DNA from: Phyto melanocephala | Lineage: Eukaryota; Arthropoda; Insecta; Diptera; Rhinophoridae | Reading direction: 5' to 3' | Assembly: GCA_941918925.1 (NCBI GenBank) | Contig: OW799237.1 | Coordinates: forward strand, 112,324,515-112,388,514 | Length of the DNA: 64,000 nucleotides | In this document: positions 54,679 through 64,000 of the stretch, piece after piece | How the letters are laid out: each line of letters begins with the position of its first letter | Numbering within the stretch: position 1 is the stretch's first letter | The notes under the pieces: generated by a model | What the model was told of the DNA's origin: nothing | Seen by the model: the letters and a program-made list of their open reading frames with translations, nothing else | The model's database searches: none | Made by a program: the position numbers and the translations under genes

Positions 54679-56119
54679 CTAAATTAATGAACTTTGTGAC
54701 CACTGGTGTACTTCTGTAGGAAGAGCCTGATAACGTTGTACGGCCTGGTTGATTTGCGTATAGGTTAGAGCCAGCTTATGCATTTCAAACTCTTTTTGTA
54801 CTTTGCAGCTTGTTGATGCCAGCGGTAAGAGCAGCTCCACATTGCGTAAATGTTCGAAAGCTTTCAGAACAACCGCTCTTTCTATGCCCTGCATTGTTGA
54901 AGAAACTTTGGCAAATTTGGAAAACCTTGAAAATATTATTTCGAAATTAAAAGGATCTCTATCATAAATTTCCGAGTGATGTTTTATGGCTATAATTAAG
55001 CATAGTTCCAGAACAGATAACCCACATAAAAGTTCAATTTTATCGTCGGATTCGTAAGAGGCTGTAAGCTGAGCTATTTGATCCGGAGTTATTTGCGATT
55101 CTATATTTGCATCTGGTTGTATTTGAGCCACTAGGCGAAAAATGAAAGTTTTAAGAAGAGATTCACTAACATCAAAGTCAAATAGGGCCTGTAGTGACTT
55201 GTTAACTGCAGAATTTTTAAGCAAATTTTGTATATGTTTATTCCAATATTCGGTAATTTTTTTGTTAAATTTATATTTAGCAGGATTAAAATGATTACGA
55301 TGGAAGGTTAGCTCTTGGGAATTTAAATTTTTTAGACTGGCTACTCTTTCAGCATGTTCTTTAAGTTCTTTATCACTGGGTATGGTTAAGAGACCTGCAA
55401 AAAGAGAGACATATTCCGCAAAGTTTTCAGCATTTGGAAATATAAAAACTTGACGATGGGAAAAACGGGATTTAACTCTTTTCTCTAATAATTCTATAAC
55501 ATCCAGGCGACAAGTTACGCCCAAAATACAAATTGGCGCCTGAGCACTTTGCGAGACATCGAAAAGATTATAGAGCAACGTTTGATTGTGATGCGAACAA
55601 AACAAATCAAATTCTTCGAGTATAAAAACAACACTTTTGGACTTTTTGTTGCCCGCCTTAAGGCAGGCCAATAAAAAGGCCAAATTTTCTGAAAAGGAAC
55701 CAAACACTTTGCCATCGGTAGCATTTTCTAGTTGCATTTGTACAGTAGCCGATTTTAAAGCCAATCTGTCGTCGGTGTGGAGATTACCATCTAAGTGAAC
55801 GATTAAGGTATTGGTAATAAAGTCTTTATTTTTCATTAAATCAGCTAAAATGGCGTTAATAAGCTGTAATTTTTTATATAAACGTTATCAAAATAATTTT
55901 AACAAATAAATTGATAAATTTTTTTACCGTGGTTTTTCCTGAACCTCGAGGTCCTATTAAAAGTAGCGAATTTGACTCTCCCATTTCCGCTGTGCGTTTC
56001 AATAGTTGCTTAACATTTTCTCGCTCGTTTTCATGTCCCCGAAATGTGATAAAATCTCTTTGCAGACGTTCTTTTAGAAATTTACGTATTTTTAACAATT
56101 CTTCGCTATAATCAGGCAT
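54679..56119 (-). CDS. Orc4: Origin recognition complex subunit 4
   Basis: Two exons, 55,928-56,119 and 54,679-55,863, with a 64-nt intron (GTAAAA..TTACAG, phase 0), giving ~458 aa, close to the length of the Drosophila protein. ORC4 is an AAA+ subunit of the six-part complex that marks replication origins and loads MCM helicase in the nucleus. The Walker A GPRGSGKT is at 56-63, just before the exon junction, and the Walker B-like FILEEFD at ~144-150. IVHLDGNLHTDDRLALKS and QNLRFTL-like spacing follow the family, and CRLDVIELLEKRVKSRFSHR is the sensor/arginine-finger region. The C-terminal winged-helix part ends ..TEVHQWSQSSLI. The ATG at 56,119 is the family start. The second in-frame Met (55,836) lies inside exon 2 and would lose Walker A. 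The intact frame suggests a functional gene. Confidence 0.93.
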
Positions 56120-56221
56120 GATTTCAATTTGTTTTAATTGAAAATATTTTATTCCTTTTTAAACGGTTTGATGGGTTTGTTTACCTTGAACAGCTGTCAT
56201 CTTTATTTACTTTAAACGAAT

Positions 56222-56229
56222 GCGCCAAA
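56222..56229 (-). promoter_or_regulatory. E2F-like site upstream of Orc4
   Basis: The minus strand reads TTTGGCGC, a match to TTTSSCGC, ~103 bp upstream of the start codon. E2F control of replication genes is well known in flies. The site's activity here is inferred. Confidence 0.4.
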
Positions 56230-56864
56230 TGTAGTGGTGGCATTGTATGCGATAACTTAAAACAGGGTATTGTCTTTGAATTAATTGTAGAGTTGCCGAC
56301 TTTCTCAATCAATTTGTCGGCACTTAAAAGAATTAATTATATATAAAAACAATAAGGATTTTTTTTTGAAAATTTATTTATTTATTTATTTATTCAACGT
56401 AATATAAAGCCTCATTAGGCCAATTAAAATATATTACATAGTTAAATCCTGAACATTAATATTATAAAAATTATCTATTAATTATCTATTAATTACCAAA
56501 TTTAAATAAATCTTAAAATTGCAATACAAGTTTTAATATGTAATTTTGTTAGAAGTTTTTAATTTTGGTTTGTAAAACATTTAAATTTTTATATAATTAA
56601 AAAAAAAAAAAACAAATGTTATATAAATATTATAAAGTAAGGTTGTTTTTATTTTCTGTTACATTTGTAAGTATGAAAAAACTTTTTTTTTATTTTGTAC
56701 TGTTTTTAATATAAAATTACAAATGCATTTTTCTTTCTTTGGTCTAATAAATATTTGCAAATAATGATGGTTAACATTCTCCACCAATTATATTGATTAC
56801 CATCATACTCGTTCATCAAAATTAGCAGGAAATAGTTATAGTCAATTAATAAAATGTGTTTGTG
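56230..56864. other. Non-coding with a LINE tail in reverse
   Basis: The (AAATA)n-tailed LINE end lies at about 56,375-56,500 on the minus strand (..AATTGGCCTAATGAGGC..). No other feature. Confidence 0.5.
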
Positions 56865-56936
56865 GGGGATGTAGCTCAGTGGTAGAGCGCTCGCTTTGCA
56901 TGTGAGAGGCCCCGGGTTCGATCCCCGGCATCTCCA
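56865..56936 (+). tRNA. tRNA-Ala (anticodon TGC), copy 1
   Basis: A 72-nt cloverleaf: acceptor GGGGATG paired with CATCTCC plus discriminator A, D arm GCTC..GAGC, anticodon stem CTCGC/GTGAG around TTTGCAT (anticodon TGC at loop positions 34-36), T arm CCGGG/CCCGG with loop TTCGATC. A T run (TTTTT) a few bases downstream suits RNA polymerase III termination. No intron and no encoded CCA. Confidence 0.95.
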
Positions 56937-57630
56937 GTTATTTTTGTTTAATTTTTCATTTACATTGTTATATTGGTAAATTTTAGGAATATTATTGATT
57001 TTTGGCTTTTTACGTTTCCTGGCTAAGAATAAATTTAGTAATCTTCTTTTCGTTTGGTATATATAATTTTTTGAAAATTGAAGAACTGTCGTATTAAAAT
57101 CTGTAATACAAAAATACACATCGTAATTTAATTAATATTTTTCGACTTTTATTCATAACTAGTTAGACCCGGTCCGCATTGCTTGCTCTAACAATATTTT
57201 TGCATTGTATTTAATAAAAATAAATTCTGATATCGTTGTTAGTATTTATTGTTATAAGAGCAATTTTTTTTATATACCTACAGTAAGTTTAATAAAGTTT
57301 AGTATATTATATTTTTATTATAAGGCTATGCTTAGGCGTTTTCTAACTATGTAATATATTATAATTGGCCTTTGTGGCTTTATATTACGGAATTGAAATA
57401 AATAAATAATTAATATTTAATCGAACTTTTTTATTCTTAAATTTATTATAAATTATTTTTATTATGGTTCATTCTTTTTTCATATTATTCAACTTAATTT
57501 CTTAAATTGTAATCATTTTAAGAATATTGAAAAACTATTTAGATATTAGCCGAGTATATGTATTTTCGAACGTTTTTTAAGTTTTAGGGCAATTATCACA
57601 ACTTGTCGTTAGTTAAAGGTTGGATTTTTT
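56937..57630. other. Non-coding with a LINE tail
   Basis: The (AAATA)n-tailed LINE end lies at 57,345-57,405. The minus frame spanning 56,706-57,119 overlaps the tRNA gene and is not a gene. Confidence 0.5.
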
Positions 57631-57862
57631 GCTATTCATTTCCAAAAGATTGATACCATACACAGATCTGAAGAACATATAGTTGTTTCTAAAAGTTGAT
57701 TTCAACTAACACACGGACAGACGGTCAGGGCTTAATCGATTCCTCTATTCATAAGCTTTAAGAAAATATATACTTTATGGGGTCGGAAATGAAAATTGTA
57801 GAAAATACAAACGGAATGACAAAGCTATACATACATGTATACCCTTGTGAAGGGTATAAAAA
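57631..57862 (+). mobile_element. Helentron-like element H9, 3' part
   Basis: Keeps 'attgataccatacacagatc', ACACGGACAGACGG, 'actttatggggtcggaaatg' and a shortened terminal hairpin ACCCTTGTGAAGGGTATA. The 5' half is missing. Confidence 0.65.
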
Positions 57863-58187
57863 TGGATAAAAAATAGTAAGCAATGCCTTCAAAATCCTGC
57901 CTTTTAGTAACGGTAAGTTGTAATAATGGCCCTTAGGTAGTTTAATAATAGGAAAAAAATGAACCTGATTAAGCCAGAATGAAAATGATTTATAATAAAG
58001 TAATTTTCTTTTTGCATTTCAAGCAATTGTTAAAAGTCTTATGTTATACTGTTTGTTTTTTACTGAAAATTCACATTGAAAGAAGTTTATTAATAGTATA
58101 GTTAGCAATACATTTCAAATACAATTATGAACTAGCATTAATATAAACGTTAAGTTTATATACACTGTTTGCCAGCCGTCGATTGTA

Positions 58188-58259
58188 GGGGATGTAGCTC
58201 AGTGGTAGAGCGCTCGCTTTGCATGTGAGAGGCCCCGGGTTCAATCCCCGGCATCTCCA
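58188..58259 (+). tRNA. tRNA-Ala (anticodon TGC), copy 2
   Basis: Identical to the gene at 56,865 except that the T loop reads TTCAATC instead of TTCGATC, still within the normal pattern. Same strand, 1,323 bp apart. The flanks differ, so only the gene body is shared. A T run follows within 20 nt. Confidence 0.95.
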
Positions 58260-60981
58260 GTGAATAACTATTTTTTAAATTATTTGTTTTATGCAATGGA
58301 ACAATGTCATAGTTAGTTTTTATGATTTATTCAATTCAAAACCTGTTATAGTTTTAAGTCGTCGAATTTAACAACAGTTTGTTAACAATTCACTACTAAT
58401 ATTTTGCACAACACATTCAACAATTGTTTATATTTATTTAGACTGTGAGTTATTAATTAACTTTGTATAAACATATCAGAGATGGAAAACATATTCGTCG
58501 TTTTTTAAATATGTTGACGTAGATTTCTTATATCTACTGTGTTTGGTTGTGAGTTGAGCAATTGTTTTGGTTTGGTTTTTTTTACAATTACTCTGTTACA
58601 AAATAACAACCGAAAAATGCAAGTACATAAACATATACAAGTACAATCAATGCATCAGCTATGGTATACAATTTTGTAATAAAACATAAATGCGACTGAA
58701 AATTTTGAATTGTCTTGGCAAACCTACATTTCGTTTTAGCAAAATTGTGGTAAATTTAAATCCGGTGCTCTTGTTGGGCCACGGAATTATTAAAGTTTTA
58801 TAAAATGCGTGAAACTTAAAGTGGTTAAATATATTATATAAAACTGAATTTCAGTTGTCCATTAAAAGTATTTGTAAAAAAACAACATAAAATTAGCCTT
58901 TAAAACTGTTCAGCCAAACTTTCCGTTTAGTACTACGCAGTTGTAAAGAAATGTCAACGGAATTTTTAACATTTGTTATCTAATACAGCGAAGCAGAGTT
59001 ACAAAAAATATATTTTAAAACAAATTGTAGAAAAGGTTCATCCAAGATAAAAGAAAAAATCAAAAAACATTTGAGTTAAATAATATTTATATTTTTGGCG
59101 ACAAAAAAATAATACGCAAACTATTTTTTGATTCTGAAAAAATTTTTAATTTCAGATTCCAAATTTAATTTCAGACAACAAATTAAAAATATATAAAATG
59201 AAATTGTATTGTTATACAAAATAATTCAATGGAAATTACCAACAATAAGCATACGATACTACAAACACATACAAAAATAGCTCCAATAGTACAATACAAT
59301 TGGGGTTGTGAATTAAATGTCATTCGTATTTCGCCCTTCTCGAGCCGTACCATTTCTGGTTTAAATAAGAAAATTATTACAAAAGATACATTTAAAACAT
59401 TGTTTAAAAAATTTCAAATTTGTAAATCAAATAAGTATTTTCGGAGAAAATTCTCTGTCCTGCAGAGACAGAGAATTGGCACTTTTCGTATGGTGAGAAT
59501 ATGAAAAGATGATATGATATGCAAAAAAACACTTTTTGTTTCCCAGTTTAACAGATTGAGAATCAGTATTTATTAAATGCCTGTAAAGCGATTTGTCAGG
59601 TACTACCAGATATACTGCTGAGACAACCTCCGTTAAAACATGACAAATAAAATATTTAAGGAAGACTTCTAAAAGAATCAACGTTTGTTAGAAATAGAAC
59701 TAAGGAACTCAGGGCCAGTCGTTGACGAAAGAGTTGATAGATCAAATTAAAGAATTCTGAAAATTTTCTTGTATTGCTTGTACATCTTTCTTCTCTTTTT
59801 AAAGGAGGTAAGAAGTATGACTATCAGATTTTTAGAAGGGAGTTCGAAAGCCACCTAAAAGGCTTTTAAGGGAAGACAGGGTAGAATGTGTTTGCAAATC
59901 TAAAAAAGCTATAAATTCGCTTTCCAGGAGGCCTAAAATATTCAGCCCTTTTTTCGCCGTGGTGATACAAAATTTAAATATGTACATAGTACATATGTAA
60001 ATACATATTTATTGCAAACAACAATGCCATAAGAAATTCCAATGTTTTGATTTCACTCAAAATTCAGAACGGGGAAATTTAATTTACACAATTTACATGA
60101 TTTATTTTCATGTCAAAAATATATGTAAATATGTTAATTTGTTTATTGAAAAAAGTTTGTTTTAAATTCCCTATAACTAAAAAATCTGAGTAAGAGTTGT
60201 GTTGTTGTTGGTAGAAACGTGACGCCAGCTACATGAGAATGTATCTACGTACTATGTATGCAAATTCGTTAGATGAAATATGTATGTATGAACCTACATA
60301 GGTATTTATTAGTTTTGTTTTCGCTGAGTTAATAGCTATTAATTAGTCACCAAAGGTAGTATCAGCAAAGAAGAAACAGTTTTTGTGATGTCAGTAGGTT
60401 ATAAAAGATACACACATACATACATATGTATGTATTGGATCAAAAAATATACATGCTGTCATTTCAAAATTTAATTTCTTTTTTGATTTTTGGTATTTTC
60501 TATGAAGATATGTATGTATGTATTTTAAGTTTATTTCTTCCAAAATGTTTTGGTTTGGTGTATTAACGCAAAATTCCGGAGAACACTTCTTTCTCCATGG
60601 GTAAAAAAAAAGAAATAAACTAACAAAATAAAAAAAAAAACACAAATTTAGGGGAATTCCAATTTCGAATTTAAATGTAAATTTTTAAACACATACATAC
60701 ATATAAATGTTAGTAGGTATGTATTTAATTTTTATTCTAAATATTTTAAAACGCTTTTGCATTAATGTTAAATTTTTTTATTTGGGACTTGTAATTTTTT
60801 ATTATAAAATGAGTTTTTAACGATGTTTCTTTTTATTTTTTTTGGAAAAAATTAACTTGAATATTTCTGTAACTAAAGCACAACAGAAGAATAGATAGGT
60901 GTTTAAAGATTTCGTCACTATAGTAAAGTTTTAGTGTAGGTACATGTAGTTAGGCATTTAAGTTCATCCATTACTATTTAA
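58260..60981. other. Non-coding, nothing recognised
   Basis: No supported gene. Short TATG/TACA microsatellites occur near 60,270-60,435. A TATATAAAA..TTTCAGTT pair near 58,835-58,856 resembles a promoter but no credible frame follows. Confidence 0.45.
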
Positions 60982-62354
60982 CCCTTTCGGGACTACTGGG
61001 ACAAAACGTCCCAGCAATTCGTATTTTCTTTATTTTCAATGCATTTGCTTATCTAAATAGTCCCGAAAACAGATTTAAGTAGCCAATTTGAAATTTAAAC
61101 AAAAACATAAGGGTATATATCAGCGTACCCATGCTAGTTGATAAAGAATTTCATAACATCAGTGAAATTTGAACAGTTCTAATCGATAATTTGCTAAAAG
61201 TTCTCACAAAAGATTTGTAATTTACTAAAACTGTTTTGTTTTTTATAAAAAAGAATAAGATTTATTAAAATAAATTGGTTGGTGGCGTTTTGTGACCAAA
61301 AAATTTAAGTTATAGTTGATTTTGTAAAATTGGGATAAATAGTCCCAACACGTTTTTTACGTGGGATTAATTGTCCCAATACATATAACAGATGCCAAAA
61401 AGAAAACTAACTTGTGAAGATCTTGAGCGTATTGTGTGCGAAGAGTAAGACCCTGATGTCGATTTTGAGAATTCGGTGAGTGAGAATTTGACTGAGAGTT
61501 CCGATTACGACGAATCTAACTCAGAAACTGAGGATAATGTTAATGCACTTTGTGAACTCGATGGAAAAAATGACGAACGATAGCCAATTTTCCAGTGGGA
61601 TAAGTGTCATAAAAGTATCAGCGACTATAAAAGAATTATGGGAAGAGTTAAGTTAGCTGACCAGAAAACAACTGTTTATAATTTTAGCCGCATATCACAA
61701 AAAATTGTTGATGGTAAGCATGGTAAATTCGTGGATTGCTTATACTATATATAAGAAGCAAAAGTTATCGTTGAAAGACTTTTTGGTCCCTTTTGCTGAA
61801 CGTATGGTATTCGAAGAAAATAAATGGCAAGACAATGCCACGTCGCCAGGGGGGAAGAACTCCCAAGCGTCCAATAGCCTTCATGTTGGAGATCATTTGC
61901 CAGTAGAACAAGAGAAACGTTGTCTGCATTTGTTGCACTTCACTTGGTATTGAAAAGCGCACAAAGATAATATGCTTAGGCTGCAACAATGCTTTGTGCT
62001 ACAAATGTTTTGGACCCTTTCACAACTTATATTCGTAAATACATTACACCAATAATAAAATAACACAAATAAAAATAATTATTTTTTTAAAATATAAAAA
62101 TCATTTAATATTTTTTTATATAACTTAAATCAAATCGCCTATCATGAACACGTATTGGGACATAATGACCCAAGAAAAAAGATTATTGGGATCGTATGTC
62201 CGATCGTATTGGGATTACATGTCCCACGCTAAAAGGACGAATTCAGAATATTTGAGTATGCAGAAGGTAATTTTTTAACCATATCTCTTAGAATATACAA
62301 AAATTTCTATTAAAAATATATCGGTTTTCAAAATAAAACTCCGTCCCGAAAGGG
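60982..62354 (+). mobile_element. piggyBac-type element, internally deleted
   Basis: Flanked by TTAA on both sides (60,978-60,981 and 62,355-62,358), with perfect 12-bp terminal inverted repeats CCCTTTCGGGAC/GTCCCGAAAGGG. Total 1,373 bp. Interior holds fragments of a piggyBac-like transposase (next entry) and, near both ends, many GGGAC/GTCCC motifs in inverted pairs. TTAA targeting and CCC..GGG ends are the piggyBac hallmarks. Confidence 0.85.
61392..62038 (+). pseudogene. Remnant piggyBac transposase: N-terminus and Cys-rich C-terminus
   Basis: Starts MPKRKLTCEDLERIVCEE, stops at once, and continues as an acidic N-terminus (DVDFENSVSENL..). After a deletion the C-terminal part appears in another frame, with MVNSWIAYTIYKKQ and SLKDFLVPFAERMV. 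In a third frame the Cys-rich end is C-x2-C then C-x2-C-x5-C-x2-C-F-x3-H (GIEKRTKIICLGCNNALCYK region). The catalytic DDD core is missing. Non-autonomous. Confidence 0.75.
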
Positions 62355-62358
62355 TTAA

Positions 62359-63644
62359 AAGGGAATTTTGCACATTTATGATGCCTACTTTGATAATGCC
62401 GACTTAATTTATGTATACATACTTGATTCTAATTGTTGTTTTTCTTTTTTATTAAAAAATTTGTCAAATTTTATGAAAAAAAACCTGTTAAATTTAAAAT
62501 ATGATACTGGTTTTTTTTTAATATATAAGTGGCGCGACCGATGGCGTCAGATTCACAACACTTTCTTTAAAAGACAATTTAAAAAGAAATATGTATTCAT
62601 TTTTAATAAATAACATTTTGTGGTTTAATAATGAATAGAGTATAAACGCGCAATAATTTATCTTATTAGTTGTTTGATCTTTTAAAATTATTAATTTAAA
62701 TAAAAATGTGCGTCTGTGTTACTTCTTTGTCAAACTAAATATTTATCTTAAACTAGCGTGTGCCCGCGACTTCGTCTGCGTATTTATTTCAATGGAAGGT
62801 AGCCTGTGTTAATCTATTTATGTAACAAAAATCCAAACGTCCACTTTTATTATATTGGTAGGATTACATGCTTTGCTGTAGTTTTTAAGAACTTTTTTTT
62901 GTTCAATAATGAGAAGTGAATACAAGGCAGTGTGCCTAAAAAATTTTGTTTTTCGAATTTTTCTAAGTAGTTATCTCGAACTAAGAAAAAATAAAAAAGG
63001 GAATAGTAAATATATAATATTATTAAAATATTAACATATATGTATATTATGTATATTTAGCTATAAACCATCCTATTGATATCTACTAATTATTCTCCAC
63101 CGGTGCGAATTAGCAGTAGATATCCTGCTACTCAGCTTCCATAAATAAGACTAGATTGCCAGTTTTTGGTGTAAATGTTGTTTATAGTACTATATACAAT
63201 TGTATTAAATTTCACTACTGTAGCTTGGGTATTTTCCGAATTATATGTATTTCATTAAGAGAGAGAGAGAGGCTGCCACGCCCATTTTTGGTGGGATTGT
63301 CGACTCTACGAATTTATCAATATGTCCCGAAATATTAAATTTTACCGATTTGCCGGCCACTTTTTGCTATATTGAAAATGATTTTTTCGACACCTGATAA
63401 GCTTACCAACAAAAAAAAATGAAATTAGAAACTCTTGATCCAAGGTGAGACGTAAAATGTTTGGTCGCCATTAAAAATACTTTTTCTATTTTTTTGTACT
63501 TTTTTATTTTCTACGTTTATGAATCTATATTTTTGAAATTAGGGACATTGATCCAAGTTAAAATGAAAAATTCTACTTTTGGGCGAGCAAAAAGTTACTT
63601 TTTATAATTTTTATGCCATTTTTTGTAATTTGAAATATACATAC
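62359..63644. other. Non-coding with a TE fragment shared widely among insects
   Basis: At about 62,752-62,815 the string 'agcgtgtgcccgcgacttcg' followed by 'tctgcg' and 'gtagcctgtgttaatc' resembles a repeat common in moth and aphid genomes. The rest is AT-rich. A GCCACGCCCA-type scrap lies near 63,275. Confidence 0.4.
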
Positions 63645-63759
63645 GCCTATGTTTTCCAATCCGAGTAAAATTAAATCACTCGAAATTGCCATGACATTGT
63701 TGCTAAAAACAATAACAATTCCGAGTAATTTAATTTCACTCGGAATGCAGAACATAGGC
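63645..63759. repeat. Hairpin MITE
   Basis: A 115-bp near-palindrome: GCCTATGTT..CCGAGTAAAATTAAAT..CTCG.AATTG on one arm and its complement CAATTCCGAGTAATTTAATT..CTCGGAAT..AACATAGGC on the other. One arm of a relative occurs at 20,633-20,700. Confidence 0.65.
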
Positions 63760-64000
63760 TATAGAATTCTGAAATATTAACCTAATTTAAGTTAAAAAAT
63801 TATATAGGAGGACAAAATCTTATTTTTTTTATTTTTATTGTCATTTTTACATTTTCTAAATTTATCAACAAAAAAAAAAAAAAAAAAACAACATTAACCA
63901 TATAACAGCAAGAACACATTGAATAGAACAAATTCTAGAAAACTTGACTTTGAACTGTGAAAAATATACTTATAAGTACGTATATTAAATGATAATTTTT
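63760..64000. other. Non-coding, AT-rich end of the window
   Basis: Contains an 18-A run near 63,870. Nothing else recognised. Confidence 0.5.

Noticed and set aside
56706..57119. A 137-codon minus-strand frame
   Set aside because: It runs antisense through the tRNA-Ala gene (the RGSNPGPLTC part) and AT-rich flanks; not a gene.
58835..58856. TATATAAAA..TTTCAGTT resembling the promoter-like string of the peptide gene
   Set aside because: The TATA-Inr spacing is too short and no credible small frame with a signal peptide follows; probably chance in AT-rich DNA.
59229..59681. Frames of 84-91 codons on both strands
   Set aside because: They overlap one another in AT-rich DNA, with no motif or splice context; a palindromic 'ctctgtcctgcagagacagag' near 59,453 explains part of the mirrored coding.
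1..64000. CRISPR arrays, operons, ribosome binding sites
   Set aside because: The DNA is eukaryotic; tandem repeats seen are microsatellites, minisatellite units or TE parts, with no repeat-spacer pattern.

Overview
The window is insect nuclear DNA, most likely from a higher fly (Brachycera; a calyptrate such as a blowfly or muscid is a reasonable guess). It is very AT-rich. Its genes have 57-150 nt GT-AG introns, AATAAA polyadenylation signals and TATA/Initiator-type promoters. It carries fly-type repeats: DINE-1/Helentron-like elements, a copia element primed by half an initiator tRNA-Met, decayed mariner copies and tRNA-derived SINEs. No bacterial features were seen. Family names rest on reading motifs by eye; no search was run.

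Layout. 1-32,000 is mostly non-coding and TE-littered: a truncated LINE on the minus strand (5,664-7,870), SINEs (10.2, 10.9, 14.4, 14.8 and 20.1 kb), three decayed mariner-type transposons (16.4, 18.4 and 25.6 kb), Helentron-like copies, small inverted-repeat elements, and one likely first coding exon of an unidentified secreted or membrane protein (24,763-25,050, minus). 32,000-48,200 holds a cluster of four related multi-exon genes. Three (B at 39.3 kb, C at 43.9 kb, D at 47.3 kb) share a four-exon plan that I read as the DUF4806 family. The first (A at 32.1 kb) has an N-terminal zeste/MSANTD-type Myb domain spliced in frame onto the terminal exon of that family. An apparently intact 4.4-kb copia retrotransposon with seemingly identical LTRs sits nested inside a Helentron between A and B.

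48,200-52,530 is dense in Helentrons and includes a fold-back transposon with a Tc1/IS630-type remnant. 52,680-56,230 is a small conserved gene island: a proline- and arginine-rich secreted peptide gene resembling an antimicrobial peptide, with Relish-type kappaB and GATA sites upstream; an ARL14EP-like small protein gene; and Orc4, with an E2F-like site upstream. Two nearly identical tRNA-Ala(TGC) genes follow (56.9 and 58.2 kb). A deleted piggyBac-type element with perfect 12-bp ends lies at 60,982-62,354.

The most novel-looking items are the DUF4806 cluster with its Myb/DUF4806 chimera, the putative immune peptide gene with its promoter, and the young copia whose reading frame opens inside the primer binding site. 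Exon borders were placed by eye from splice sites, reading phase and comparison between the paralogues.
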